This document shows, piece after piece, positions 6,055 through 13,110 of a DNA stretch of 16,405 nucleotides. Every line of letters starts with the position of its first letter. Position 1 is the stretch's first letter. The notes under the pieces were generated by a model. The model was not told the origin of the DNA, ran no database searches, and saw nothing but the letters and a program-made list of their open reading frames with translations. The stretch is from CAYWGR01 sp964458015 (GTDB lineage Bacteria > Planctomycetota > Planctomycetia > Pirellulales > Thermoguttaceae), in contig CAYWGR010000127.1 in assembly GCA_964458015.1 (NCBI GenBank), forward strand, positions 1-16,405. Reading direction: 5' to 3'. A program made the position numbers and the translations under genes.

Positions 6055-6363
6055 TTACGCCAATTCCAACACTTGCAAATCCAGCCGGACGACCAGAGAT
6101 GCGATTTGGCGGCCGAACTCGGCCATGTGCGGCGTGCGGTTGTGCTCTTCGAGCGCCTCTAAATCCTTCCATTTCTCCACCATCGTCACAACGTCCGCGC
6201 GAAGGGGGCCCTGCGTCTCGAACTTCGTGGGCATATCAACGGTCGGAACATATTCGATGCAACCCTCTTCGGCCAATACCTTGGGCACTAAGCCTTGAAA
6301 GATCGTCAAAAGTTCGTTACGACGCCCAGGTTTTGTTTCAATCGTGGCAATACAGTAAATCAT
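6055..6363 (-). CDS. ABM-domain (YgiN-like) putative quinol monooxygenase
   Basis: At 102 residues this is a one-domain member of the antibiotic biosynthesis monooxygenase superfamily, small ferredoxin-like dimers that act without bound cofactors or as heme/quinol enzymes. Supporting sequence: an opening strand MIYCIATIETKPG, the segment LVPKVLAEEGCIEYVP typical of the EpGc-Y motif, VEKWKDLEALEEHNRTPHM with the conserved W and H, and a final strand. A strong AGGAG ribosome site lies 7 bases before the ATG. The gene starts 33 bases after the MenC-like enolase gene on the same strand, so the two are likely cotranscribed. Pairing with a MenC-like enzyme hints at quinone chemistry, but this is only inference. 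Confidence 0.85.
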   Translation of the reverse strand: MIYCIATIETKPGRRNELLTIFQGLVPKVLAEEGCIEYVPTVDMPTKFETQGPLRADVVTMVEKWKDLEALEEHNRTPHMAEFGRQIASLVVRLDLQVLELA

Positions 6364-6396
6364 CGAACGCTCCTATCATTGAAAGAACAGAACTTT

Positions 6397-7509
6397 CTAT
6401 TTCGATTCAAGCCGTGTCTTGGCGATGCAGAATTTTTCCAACTGCGCCGCGTCGGGCACAACGCCGATGCCAGGCTCGGACCACAAGTGGACGCGCTGGA
6501 TGCCATCGGCCTCGTCCTTGACCGATAAAAGCGACGGGGCAACATCCTCGGCCAACACTTGATCGCCTCGGAACAAATCGGCCGGATAAGTGCAATTTTC
6601 CTTGGCAGCCAAGGCAAAGCCGATCCGCGATCCGATCGCGCTTTGCGGCATCGCGCCGACATAGCAAGGCGTGCAATTTTCGTGGCAAAGATCGTGAATG
6701 GCCGCGGCCGTTGTGAGTCCGCCCACGCGGCCCGGCTTCAAATTCACGTATTTGCAGCTCTTCAGCTCCATCGCCATGTCGGCTTGGGCGAGGCTCGTAA
6801 TGCTTTCATCCAGACAAACCGGGGTGCGCAACGATTCTTGCACCATGGCGTGGCCCACCAAGTCGTCGGCCGGCAACGGCTGCTCGATCATCGCCAGCAT
6901 GAAATCTTCGAGCCGGTAGAGCATGTCCATGTGTCCCAGATGCAGGCCGCCTTCGCAGTCGATGTGAATCGTTTGCGTCGAGCATTCTTTCCGAACGAAA
7001 TCGACCATCCGAACGTCCCAGCCGGGCCGGAATTTCAGCTTCAACCGCGAAAAACCTTCTTCGGTCGCCGCCGCGATGAGCTTGAGGAACTCGTCGATCG
7101 ATTCCATCTTGTCGAATGTCAAACCGACCTCGATGGCATCGCGTTTTCCATTGAGCATTTTGTGCAACGAACAATTTTGCAGCCGGGCACTGAGATCCCA
7201 CCAGGCCGTGTCCAAGGCCGCCTTGGCAAATTGGTTGCCGCGGAACTTTTCGAGTAATTTCGACAAGTCATCCCCGCTCGAAACGCTCTGGCCGACGACC
7301 ATCGGCGCCAGCCAGTTGCGCAGCACGCCGAAAACGCCGGCGGCATATTCTGCCCCGGCCAGCGGCGCATTGCCGGGACTTGCTTCGCCCCAGCCCGTTG
7401 TCCCGCCGCTGTGCATTGCTACAAGAACCGTTTCCAGCACATTGCCCGAGGCTGTAGGATTACGAAGCGGCAGTCCGATATGGAAAATTTCAATGGCGTC
7501 GATTTGCAT
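6397..7509 (-). CDS. MenC/N-acylamino-acid racemase-like enolase-superfamily enzyme
   Basis: This 370-residue protein has the capping domain (about 1-120) and TIM barrel of the muconate lactonizing subgroup. Visible active-site features are the K-x-K motif Lys157-Lys159, metal ligands Asp184, Glu209 (IEQPL) and Asp234 (CLDES), and the second base Lys258 in NLKPGRVGG. NLKPGRVGG and the EQPL...LVGHAMVQ...RTPVCLDES order point to the o-succinylbenzoate synthase/NAAAR branch. Deviations are IDCEGG where MenC usually has a D-A-N motif, and VGAMPQSAIGSR where GGMLETGIGR is usual, so substrate specificity is open: OSB synthase, racemase or another acid-sugar-like substrate. A heptamer array reaches to within a few bases of the ATG, leaving no recognisable ribosome site. 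Confidence 0.82.
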   Translation of the reverse strand: MQIDAIEIFHIGLPLRNPTASGNVLETVLVAMHSGGTTGWGEASPGNAPLAGAEYAAGVFGVLRNWLAPMVVGQSVSSGDDLSKLLEKFRGNQFAKAALDTAWWDLSARLQNCSLHKMLNGKRDAIEVGLTFDKMESIDEFLKLIAAATEEGFSRLKLKFRPGWDVRMVDFVRKECSTQTIHIDCEGGLHLGHMDMLYRLEDFMLAMIEQPLPADDLVGHAMVQESLRTPVCLDESITSLAQADMAMELKSCKYVNLKPGRVGGLTTAAAIHDLCHENCTPCYVGAMPQSAIGSRIGFALAAKENCTYPADLFRGDQVLAEDVAPSLLSVKDEADGIQRVHLWSEPGIGVVPDAAQLEKFCIAKTRLESK

Positions 7510-7513
7510 GGGA

Positions 7514-7583
7514 GGGTAGTGGATAGTGGATAGTGGATAGTGGATAGTGGATAGTGGATAGTGGATAGTGGGTAGTGGGTAGT
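7514..7583. repeat. Perfect heptamer array GGATAGT (10 units)
   Basis: One GGGTAGT unit, seven exact GGATAGT units and two GGGTAGT units run without a break over 70 bases. The array sits between the stop of the four-helix-bundle gene and the start of the enolase-superfamily gene, both on the minus strand. It occupies the place where the enolase ribosome site should be. Confidence 0.93.
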
Positions 7584-7594
7584 TTTAATGTAGG

Positions 7595-7963
7595 TTACAT
7601 AAGCTTTTTCTTCAGAGATTTTGCAAGGCCGCTTATCAAACGACCGATTTCTGTTGTCATCTCCAAAGTTTCGAATTCTTTTTTCTCATTGATAAACTGC
7701 AAACGTCTTGCAATCATAACTTGAGTTTCAACTTCCTTAAGAGAACCATGCGCAATCGAGAGAAAGGCCAAAAATTCTCGTGTTGTCCGCCTTCCCTGTC
7801 CCTCTGCAATGTTGCATGGGATAGATACTGAGGCACGTCGAACCTGACTCGTTAGCCCATAAATCTCCTCTTTGGGAAAACTTGCGGTCATCTTATAAAC
7901 CGCTTCTACTAATCCCATCGCCTTTTGCCAAACGATGAGCTCTCTGTAGTCACTCACAGCCAT
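7595..7963 (-). CDS. Four-helix-bundle protein (S23/23S rRNA intervening-sequence type)
   Basis: This 122-residue protein carries the full family signature: YRELIVWQKAMGLVEAVYKM, SFPKEEIYGLTSQVRRASVSIPCNIAEG, then GRRTTREFLAFLSIAHGSLKEVETQ. This is the TIGR02436 family, first found inside intervening sequences of 23S rRNA genes and structurally related to Avd proteins of diversity-generating retroelements. Many copies stand alone with unknown function and are suspected to bind nucleic acid. A clear AGGAG ribosome site lies 7 bases before the ATG. The gene sits between trpE and the enolase gene on the same strand, bracketed by heptamer arrays in opposite orientation. No reverse transcriptase or rRNA gene is seen nearby, so an Avd role is not supported here. 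Confidence 0.92.
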   Translation of the reverse strand: MAVSDYRELIVWQKAMGLVEAVYKMTASFPKEEIYGLTSQVRRASVSIPCNIAEGQGRRTTREFLAFLSIAHGSLKEVETQVMIARRLQFINEKKEFETLEMTTEIGRLISGLAKSLKKKLM

Positions 7964-7990
7964 CCCCCAACTCCTCTCTCCGCCCTCTTT

Positions 7991-8025
7991 CTATAAACTA
8001 TTCACTATCCACTATCCACTATTTT
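7991..8025. repeat. Inverted heptamer array CTATCCA (5 units) overlapping the trpE stop
   Basis: Units run CTATAAA, CTATTCA, CTATCCA, CTATCCA, CTATTTT. The core is the reverse complement of the GGATAGT array at 7514-7583; positions 8003-8022 give a 20-base perfect inverted match to it. The last unit overlaps the TAA stop of trpE (8024-8026). Confidence 0.82.
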
Positions 8026-9553
8026 ATTTCTTTCCAGCCAACTCGATGGCCTTCAGCAGTCCGCGGGCTTTGTTGAGGGTTTCGTTCCATTCGTTCTCGG
8101 GCACGCTGTCGGCCACGATGCCGGCGCCTGCCTGGACATAAACTTTGTCGTCTTGAATCACGATGGTTCGCAGGGCGATGCAGGTGTCCATATTGCCGGC
8201 GAAATCGACGTAACCGACCGCACCGCCGTAGGGGCCTCGGCGATACGGCTCCAACTCGTCGAGAATTTCCATAGCGCGAACTTTGGGAGCGCCCGAAACG
8301 GTGCCGGCCGGCAAGCACGCTTGCAAAGCGTCGAAGGCCGTGCGACCGGGGGCCAATTGGCCGCCCACGTTCGACGTAATGTGCATCACATGGCTGTAAC
8401 GTTCGATCGTCATCACATCCGTCACTTCGACCGACCGATACTGCGCCACGCGGCCCACGTCGTTGCGGCCCAAATCGACCAGCATCACATGCTCCGCCCG
8501 CTCCTTGGGATCGGCCAGCAGTTCCTCGGCCAGGCGATTGTCTTCTTCCTCGGTTGCACCGCGCGGCCGCGTGCCTGCCAGAGGTCGAACGGTCACATGA
8601 CCGTCCACGACGCGCACCATCACCTCGGGCGAACTGCCGACCAACGTGACGCTGGGCGTGCGAACGTAGAACATGAACGGGCTGGGATTCACCACTCGCA
8701 GCGTCCGATAAATCTCGAAGGGATGCACCGTAAGCGGCGTTTCCAACCGCTGGCTGAGCACCACCTGAAAAATATCGCCGGCCCGAATGTATTCGACGCA
8801 CTTGCACACGGCCGCCTCGAAATCAGCCTTCGTGAAATTCGACTGATAGGGCAATGTCACTGCGCCGCGTGGCTGGATATCGAACGGTTTCAGGTCGCAG
8901 GTGTGCGTCGAAAGCTGTTCGACCAGATGATCCACCCGACGGCAAGCCGCTTCGTAGGCCTGTGCAGCCGTAACGCCTGGCTTATCGAGCCTCGCCATCG
9001 CGACGACCACGATGGCCTTCGTCACGTTGTCGAACACGACCATCTGATCGTAAAACGCGAACGCCATGTCGGGCACTTGGCGGTCGTCTTTCGGTGCATG
9101 GGGCAAATGCTCGAAGTAGCGGACCGTATCGTAGCCGGCATATCCGACCGCGCCGCTGCAAAACGGCGGTAGCTCGGGCAGGTGAACCGCCTGGATCGCT
9201 TCCACCTGCCGTCGAAGTTCATCCAACGGATTATCGCAATCGAATTGCCGCGTCACCAGGGTAGGTGTTCCCCCCGCCGAAACGCCCGAGTAGGCATTCG
9301 TCGTTACCCGACGACCGTAGGCCTCGATTTCGAAAAACGGTTCGGCAGCCAAGAAACTGTATCGCCCAACCTTCTCGCCGCCGACGACGCTTTCGAACAA
9401 GCAGGCACAGCGGCCGGCGTCGATCTTGTGGAACGCAGTGACCGGCGTCAAGGCGTCGCAGACCAACCGCCGGTAGACTGGCACCAGCTTGGCGTTGGCT
9501 GCTAAGGTTTGAAATGTCTCGAAATCGGGATAATGCGGAATAGTAGCATTCAT
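8024..9553 (-). CDS. trpE: Anthranilate synthase component I
   Basis: TrpE converts chorismate and glutamine-derived ammonia to anthranilate, the first committed step of tryptophan synthesis. The 509-residue length is normal. The N-terminal domain has FESVVGGEKVGRYSF (53-67), which includes the tryptophan feedback region. The chorismate-binding domain shows IRAGDIFQVVLSQRL (256-270), NPSPFMFY (289-296), PLAGTRPRG (324-332), DLGRND (360-365) and GTVSGAPKVRAMEI (417-430), then the closing VQAGAGIVADS. NPSPFMFY and the complete N-terminal domain favour TrpE over PabB. No trpG lies in the window, so the amidotransferase subunit must be encoded elsewhere. It is divergent from mcsA across 141 bases. 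The ATG has no close ribosome site; a GGAG is about 17 bases away. Confidence 0.94.
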   Translation of the reverse strand: MNATIPHYPDFETFQTLAANAKLVPVYRRLVCDALTPVTAFHKIDAGRCACLFESVVGGEKVGRYSFLAAEPFFEIEAYGRRVTTNAYSGVSAGGTPTLVTRQFDCDNPLDELRRQVEAIQAVHLPELPPFCSGAVGYAGYDTVRYFEHLPHAPKDDRQVPDMAFAFYDQMVVFDNVTKAIVVVAMARLDKPGVTAAQAYEAACRRVDHLVEQLSTHTCDLKPFDIQPRGAVTLPYQSNFTKADFEAAVCKCVEYIRAGDIFQVVLSQRLETPLTVHPFEIYRTLRVVNPSPFMFYVRTPSVTLVGSSPEVMVRVVDGHVTVRPLAGTRPRGATEEEDNRLAEELLADPKERAEHVMLVDLGRNDVGRVAQYRSVEVTDVMTIERYSHVMHITSNVGGQLAPGRTAFDALQACLPAGTVSGAPKVRAMEILDELEPYRRGPYGGAVGYVDFAGNMDTCIALRTIVIQDDKVYVQAGAGIVADSVPENEWNETLNKARGLLKAIELAGKK

Positions 9554-9592
9554 GGCAGTGGGAACTCGTTACTCCATAGGTAGAGAGAATTT

Positions 9593-9621
9593 AGTTTACC
9601 AATCGCCATCTATTGTCGCAA
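9593..9621 (-). promoter_or_regulatory. Possible sigma-70 promoter for trpE
   Basis: On the minus strand TTGCGA (9621-9616) and TAAACT (9598-9593) are 17 bases apart, each matching consensus at four of six positions. Location is right for trpE, but the match is modest. Confidence 0.3.
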
Positions 9622-9639
9622 TTGTCGCCCGTACTCACC

Positions 9640-9667
9640 TTGACACTGGGGGGGTGACTGATAGAAT
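9640..9667 (+). promoter_or_regulatory. Sigma-70 type promoter for mcsA-mcsB
   Basis: A consensus TTGACA (9640-9645) is followed after 16 bases by TAGAAT (9662-9667), five of six matches to TATAAT. It lies 27 bases before the mcsA start, predicting a short leader that holds the GAGG ribosome site at 9686-9689. Confidence 0.6.
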
Positions 9668-9694
9668 CCTTACAGTAAAAGAAATGAGGCGGCC

Positions 9695-10201
9695 ATGAAG
9701 TGCCAACAATGCGATAAACCGGCGACATTTCACATTACCGAGCTGACCGGCGGCAAGCCGCAAGAGCTGCATTTGTGCGAAGAACATGCACGGCAGTATC
9801 TTACGGCTTCGTCCACCGAGCCGACGCCCGTCGGCGCGATGGCGGCCGTTCTGGCCCACCAAATGGCTGTCGGCCAGACAGCCGAGGAGTTGGCCCAACT
9901 CGATCAACAAGCTTGCCCGATCTGCGGCATCACATTTTACGAATTTCGCAGCCAAGGCCGGTTGGGGTGCCCCCACGACTATGTTTGCTTCGAGGCCCAG
10001 CTAGAACCGCTCATTGCCAACATTCACGGCGAATCCGAGCATGTCGGCAAGCGCCCCCATCGGTCTGCCGTGGGCAGCGAAAGCCGCACGCAATTGATCC
10101 GTCTCCGACGGGAAATGAAAGAAGCCATCGACGACGAAAACTACGAACGCGCCAGCGAACTACGTGACGAAATCCAGCGAATTGAAGGCGAGGGAGGCTG
10201 A
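9695..10201 (+). CDS. mcsA: McsA-like zinc-finger protein with UvrB/UvrC motif
   Basis: McsA is the zinc-binding activator of the protein arginine kinase McsB in bacterial protein quality control. This 168-residue protein starts with a Cys-x2-Cys (Cys3, Cys6) completed by Cys28 and His31. It has a second cluster in CPICG (Cys74, Cys77) with Cys92 of GCPHDY, and ends in a UVR motif (about 134-164, LRREMKEAIDDENYERASELRDEI) used for partner contacts. The middle (about 35-70) is Ala/Gln-rich. A sigma-70 promoter and a GAGG ribosome site precede the ATG. McsB starts 4 bases after the stop, and its ribosome site lies inside the last codons of this gene, so the pair is coupled. CtsR and ClpC, the usual Firmicutes neighbours, are absent. 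Confidence 0.9.
   Translation: MKCQQCDKPATFHITELTGGKPQELHLCEEHARQYLTASSTEPTPVGAMAAVLAHQMAVGQTAEELAQLDQQACPICGITFYEFRSQGRLGCPHDYVCFEAQLEPLIANIHGESEHVGKRPHRSAVGSESRTQLIRLRREMKEAIDDENYERASELRDEIQRIEGEGG
10191..10197 (+). promoter_or_regulatory. Ribosome binding site deciding the mcsB GTG start
   Basis: AGGGAGG lies 8 bases before GTG 10206. An earlier in-frame GTG at 10164 would overlap mcsA and has no comparable site, so 10206 is preferred. Confidence 0.75.
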
Positions 10202-10205
10202 CGCC

Positions 10206-11288
10206 GTGGAATTGAACGACCTAACGACCAACAGCGGTGAATGGCTGCGCGGCTCCGGCCCCGAGGGCGACATCGTCATCAGCAGCCGCATCCGGCTCGC
10301 GCGAAACTTGGCGGACTTCCCCTTCATCAGCCGGGCGACGCCCCAAGACCGCGGCCGTATCGAAAGCATTCTGCACGAGCGCGTGCTGGCCATCGCCGCC
10401 GAAACCGAGTTGCTCTACGTCAATGTTTCACAGCTTGAGAAAGTGGATCGCCAGTTCTTGGTCGAACGCCACCTGATCAGCCGCGAACATGCCGAGGGAC
10501 AAGGTGCCCGCGCCGTGGCCATCGACCGTCAGGAAAAATTCAGCCTGATGATCAACGAGGAAGACCACCTGCGCATCCAAGTCATGCAGAGCGGGCTGAA
10601 TTTGTCGAGCGTTTGGGACCAAATCAACCACATCGACGATCTGATCGAGGAGAAGGTCACCTACGCCTTCCACGAACGCCTGGGCTATCTGACCGCCTGC
10701 CCCACGAACGTCGGCACCGGCGTCCGCGTTAGCGTGATGCTGCACTTGCCCGCGTTGGTCATCACCCGGCAGATCGACAAAGTGTTCCGAAGCCTGCAAA
10801 AAATCAGCTTGGCCGTGCGAGGCCTTTATGGCGAAGGCTCGCAAGCGATGGGCGATTTTTACCAAATCAGCAACCAAGTCACCCTGGGACGCACTGAATC
10901 GGAGTTGATCCGGCAAGTAAGCGACATCGTCCCGGTGATTATCGACTACGAGCGGCAGGCCCGCGAGTTCCTTATCAAGGAAAGCCACGAAAGCTTGCAC
11001 GACCGCGTCAGTCGCGCCTACGGCATCCTTCGGACCGCGCAAACGATCAGCTCCGAAGAGACGATGCATCTGCTGTCGAGCGTGCGGATGGGCGTGAACT
11101 TGGGCCTGATCCGCGACATCAGCATTCCAACCGTCAACGAGTTATTTCTCCGCACACAGCCGGCCCATTTACAGAAACTGACCGGCGGAGAACTCGACAC
11201 GGCCGACCGCAATATCGAGCGTGCCCGCTACCTGCGCCGGTATCTCAACAAAGACATCACCCCCGGCGGTGCCGCCGAACATAATTAG
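10206..11288 (+). CDS. mcsB: Protein arginine kinase
   Basis: McsB phosphorylates arginine residues and so marks damaged proteins for ClpCP in Firmicutes. From GTG 10206 the protein has 360 residues, normal for the family. The phosphagen-kinase-like ATP site is visible as SSRIRLARN (26-34), NEEDHLRIQ (117-125), ACPTNVGTGVRVSVMLHLPAL (164-184) and GEGSQAMGDFYQISNQVTLGRTE (209-231). The C-terminal allosteric motif RDxxRA, known to bind phosphoarginine, appears as Arg335-Asn-Ile-Glu-Arg-Ala340, that is with Asn for Asp. The kinase should be active judging by its core motifs, but its regulation may differ. The gene follows mcsA by 4 bases and ends 6 bases from a convergent gene, leaving no room for a separate terminator. 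Confidence 0.93.
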   Translation: MELNDLTTNSGEWLRGSGPEGDIVISSRIRLARNLADFPFISRATPQDRGRIESILHERVLAIAAETELLYVNVSQLEKVDRQFLVERHLISREHAEGQGARAVAIDRQEKFSLMINEEDHLRIQVMQSGLNLSSVWDQINHIDDLIEEKVTYAFHERLGYLTACPTNVGTGVRVSVMLHLPALVITRQIDKVFRSLQKISLAVRGLYGEGSQAMGDFYQISNQVTLGRTESELIRQVSDIVPVIIDYERQAREFLIKESHESLHDRVSRAYGILRTAQTISSEETMHLLSSVRMGVNLGLIRDISIPTVNELFLRTQPAHLQKLTGGELDTADRNIERARYLRRYLNKDITPGGAAEHN

Positions 11289-11294
11289 AGCAAT

Positions 11295-11876
11295 CTAAAA
11301 CTCCCGCGGCCCGGGCTCACTCGGCGGGATGGGAATCTGCTCCAGCCCAGGCTCGGTCGGTACGGTCATTGGCACACTCTCCGGCGTTGGCGCCGGCAGC
11401 GAATTCGATTCAACTCCAGCCGGCGCCGGCACCTCGGGCTGCGGAGGAGCCGGCGTTTGGCCATAAGGTTGTTGCGGTGCAGTGCCTCCGCGCGTTGCAT
11501 CGGTTCCCTGACGACCAGCCCCGCGCGCGTAGCCGGAATACGGATAGCCGTAAATATCCACCAAGGCCCGGGGCTGCGGCAACGCTGAATAACCATAACG
11601 CAACGATTGCCGATACGCGCGGCGCGGATTGTAAACATATCCATAGGGCGTCGCGGCATACCCCTGTGCGGCAGCCCGAGCGTTTTGCCGCCGAATCTGT
11701 TCGGCCAGCACTCGTTGCTGCTCGATAGCGGCCCGACGCTGTCGCTCACCGGCTAGCCGGGCGTCTTCCGCCGCCTTGATCGGATCATACGTACTCTGAG
11801 CAACGGCCGACGAGAGGCCAAAGACGAAAAAAATCCCCGAGAGCCAAATGGCTTTCGTTGTTGAACAAATTTTCAT
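11295..11876 (-). CDS. Secreted low-complexity protein, Ala/Arg/Gln coiled coil with Tyr- and Pro-rich parts
   Basis: I do not recognise a family. The 193-residue protein has a signal peptide (residues 1-26, ending SSAVA before Gln27). A likely helical, possibly coiled-coil, charged segment follows (about 33-70, rich in Ala, Glu, Gln and Arg), then a Tyr-rich section with YGY, YGYPYSGY and GYAATPYGYVY (about 71-118), a Gly/Gln/Thr stretch, and a Pro-rich tail (about 135-193). The tail has Pro-Glu dipeptides and no globular signature. A strong GGAAGGGGA ribosome site precedes the ATG, supporting a real gene. An exported, extended cell-envelope or spore-coat-like structural role would fit the composition, but this is inference. 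It converges with mcsB, 6 bases apart. Confidence 0.68.
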   Translation of the reverse strand: MKICSTTKAIWLSGIFFVFGLSSAVAQSTYDPIKAAEDARLAGERQRRAAIEQQRVLAEQIRRQNARAAAQGYAATPYGYVYNPRRAYRQSLRYGYSALPQPRALVDIYGYPYSGYARGAGRQGTDATRGGTAPQQPYGQTPAPPQPEVPAPAGVESNSLPAPTPESVPMTVPTEPGLEQIPIPPSEPGPREF

Positions 11877-11991
11877 GGCAGTTCCCCTTCCTTGCGAAGG
11901 ACAAATGAGGCGGGAAATTGAGCTACAGAACTTTACCGCGCAGCCCGGCGAGCGACAAGAGAGCCGGCGGGGGGGAGGAAATCGCGTCTTT

Positions 11992-12468
11992 CTACTTGCC
12001 CATCAACTGTCGTCTGGCCTCGTAAGCCCCCACCGCGGCACTAACCGCCAAATTCAAACTTCGGGCCTCCGCCGTCATGGGAATCCGCAAACAGCGGTCG
12101 GACGATGCCTCGACCAGCGATGGGGGCAGCCCTTGCGACTCGCTGCCAAAGACCAAAGCATCACCCGGCGCAAAAGACGCCTCTGTGTAGATTTTCTCGG
12201 CACGCTTCGTGAAAAACCAGAATCGGCAGCCGGGCAGTTTGTCGAGCAGCATCGACCAATCGTCCACCGCTTCCCAATCGAGATGCTCCCAATAGTCGAG
12301 CCCTGCCCGGCGCAGATGACGGTCTTCGATCCGAAACCCCAAGGGGCGCACCAACCAAAGTTTCACGCCCAGGGCAACGCACGTTCGCCCCACGTTGCCC
12401 GTGTTGTCGGGAATTTCCGGCTGATGCAAAACGATGTGGAACAAACCAGCCATGACTGGCATATCCAT
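11992..12468 (-). CDS. trmL: tRNA (cytidine(34)-2'-O)-methyltransferase
   Basis: TrmL (YibK) methylates the 2'-OH of the wobble nucleotide of certain leucine tRNAs using S-adenosylmethionine. The 158-residue length matches the minimal SPOUT enzyme. The three SPOUT motifs are present: NTGNVGRTCVALG (motif 1, about 22-34) with the family-typical HQPEIPDN just before it, LVFGSESQGLP (motif 2), and RIPMTAEARSLNLAVSAAVGAYE (motif 3), which form the trefoil-knot cofactor site. Three ATGs compete (12468, 12462 and 12453). The third gives MAGLFHIVLHQPEIPDN, closest to usual starts, but no ribosome site decides. The gene lies 73 bases after rplI, beyond a hairpin that may separate their transcripts. 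Confidence 0.9.
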   Translation of the reverse strand: MDMPVMAGLFHIVLHQPEIPDNTGNVGRTCVALGVKLWLVRPLGFRIEDRHLRRAGLDYWEHLDWEAVDDWSMLLDKLPGCRFWFFTKRAEKIYTEASFAPGDALVFGSESQGLPPSLVEASSDRCLRIPMTAEARSLNLAVSAAVGAYEARRQLMGK

Positions 12469-12489
12469 TTCTTGCGGTCAATCAACAAA

Positions 12490-12517
12490 CATGCCCACGC
12501 GATTAAGCGTGGGCATG
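12490..12517 (-). terminator. Perfect 11-base hairpin between rplI and trmL, possible terminator
   Basis: CATGCCCACGC pairs perfectly with GCGTGGGCATG around a 6-base loop. Read on the minus strand, downstream of rplI, it is followed by TTTGTTGATT, only a weak T-run. It may end the ribosomal cluster transcript or be a REP-like palindrome. Confidence 0.5.
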
Positions 12518-12541
12518 GTGATAAACAATGAAATGCTTGGG

Positions 12542-13087
12542 TTACGAATTGCCGTCGGCGGCTGCGCCTTCGACCGAAGGAACGACCCAAACCTTCACCT
12601 CGGCTTCCACGTCGCTGCCAAGATGGATGTTGATCGTGTAGAGGCCCAATTCCTTCAAGGGGCCCTTCAGGCGGACCTGATCGGCGGCAATATGGAAATT
12701 GCTGCGTTTTAGGGCGTTGGCCACTTCGACCGCGCCGACCGAGCCGTACAGGTGTCCCTCGTCGTTCGCATTGGCTTCGATCGTGATGCTTTGACGAGCC
12801 AAGCTGGCAGCCAGGGTTTGCAGGCCGACCAAGCGAGCCTTTTCAATGGCTTCCAACTGAGCCCGATGCTTCTCGACCATCCGCTTGTGATGCTCTGTGG
12901 CAAGCGTGGCTAAGCCCTGCGGCAACAGATAGTTCGTGGCGTAGCCGGTCCGCACCTGGACGACGTCGCCCTGTTTGCCCAAGTGTTCGACGGGCTGGAC
13001 GAGCAATAACTCGATACCGTGCGGGCCCTTCGGCAATCGCTTGTTTCGATGCGGAACGGTTCGTTTTTTCGTTGTGGTGTTGGCCAT
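12542..13087 (-). CDS. rplI: 50S ribosomal protein L9, N-terminally extended
   Basis: L9 binds 23S rRNA at the base of the L1 stalk and spans out towards neighbouring ribosomes. The L9 signature is clear at about residues 37-64 (GKQGDVVQVRTGYATNYLLPQGLATLAT), followed by a charged connecting helix and the C-terminal domain (about 95-171, HLYGSVGAVEVANAL). At 181 residues it is longer than the usual roughly 150. The L9 fold starts near GIELLLVQPVEHLG, so about 23 residues rich in Lys, Arg and Thr precede it, and they may reach into rRNA. ATG 13087 has no strong ribosome site, so a later start is possible but not obvious. It follows ssb by 23 bases; rpsR, usually between them, is absent. Confidence 0.93.
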   Translation of the reverse strand: MANTTTKKRTVPHRNKRLPKGPHGIELLLVQPVEHLGKQGDVVQVRTGYATNYLLPQGLATLATEHHKRMVEKHRAQLEAIEKARLVGLQTLAASLARQSITIEANANDEGHLYGSVGAVEVANALKRSNFHIAADQVRLKGPLKELGLYTINIHLGSDVEAEVKVWVVPSVEGAAADGNS

Positions 13088-13110
13088 CGCTAAGAATCCA
13101 CTTTCTTGGG

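Noticed and set aside
6559..7257. 232-codon plus-strand frame opposite the enolase-superfamily gene
   Set aside because: Shadow of a gene with all catalytic residues visible on the other strand.
7514..7583. CRISPR array
   Set aside because: The units are 7 bases and contiguous with no spacers, so this is a simple tandem repeat.
7595..7963. Avd accessory protein of a diversity-generating retroelement
   Set aside because: The fold family is related, but there is no reverse transcriptase, template repeat or variable repeat in the window.
8153..9172. 339-codon open frame on the plus strand opposite trpE
   Set aside because: It is antisense to a fully recognisable trpE, has no domain signature and a His/Arg-rich composition typical of reversed GC-rich codons.
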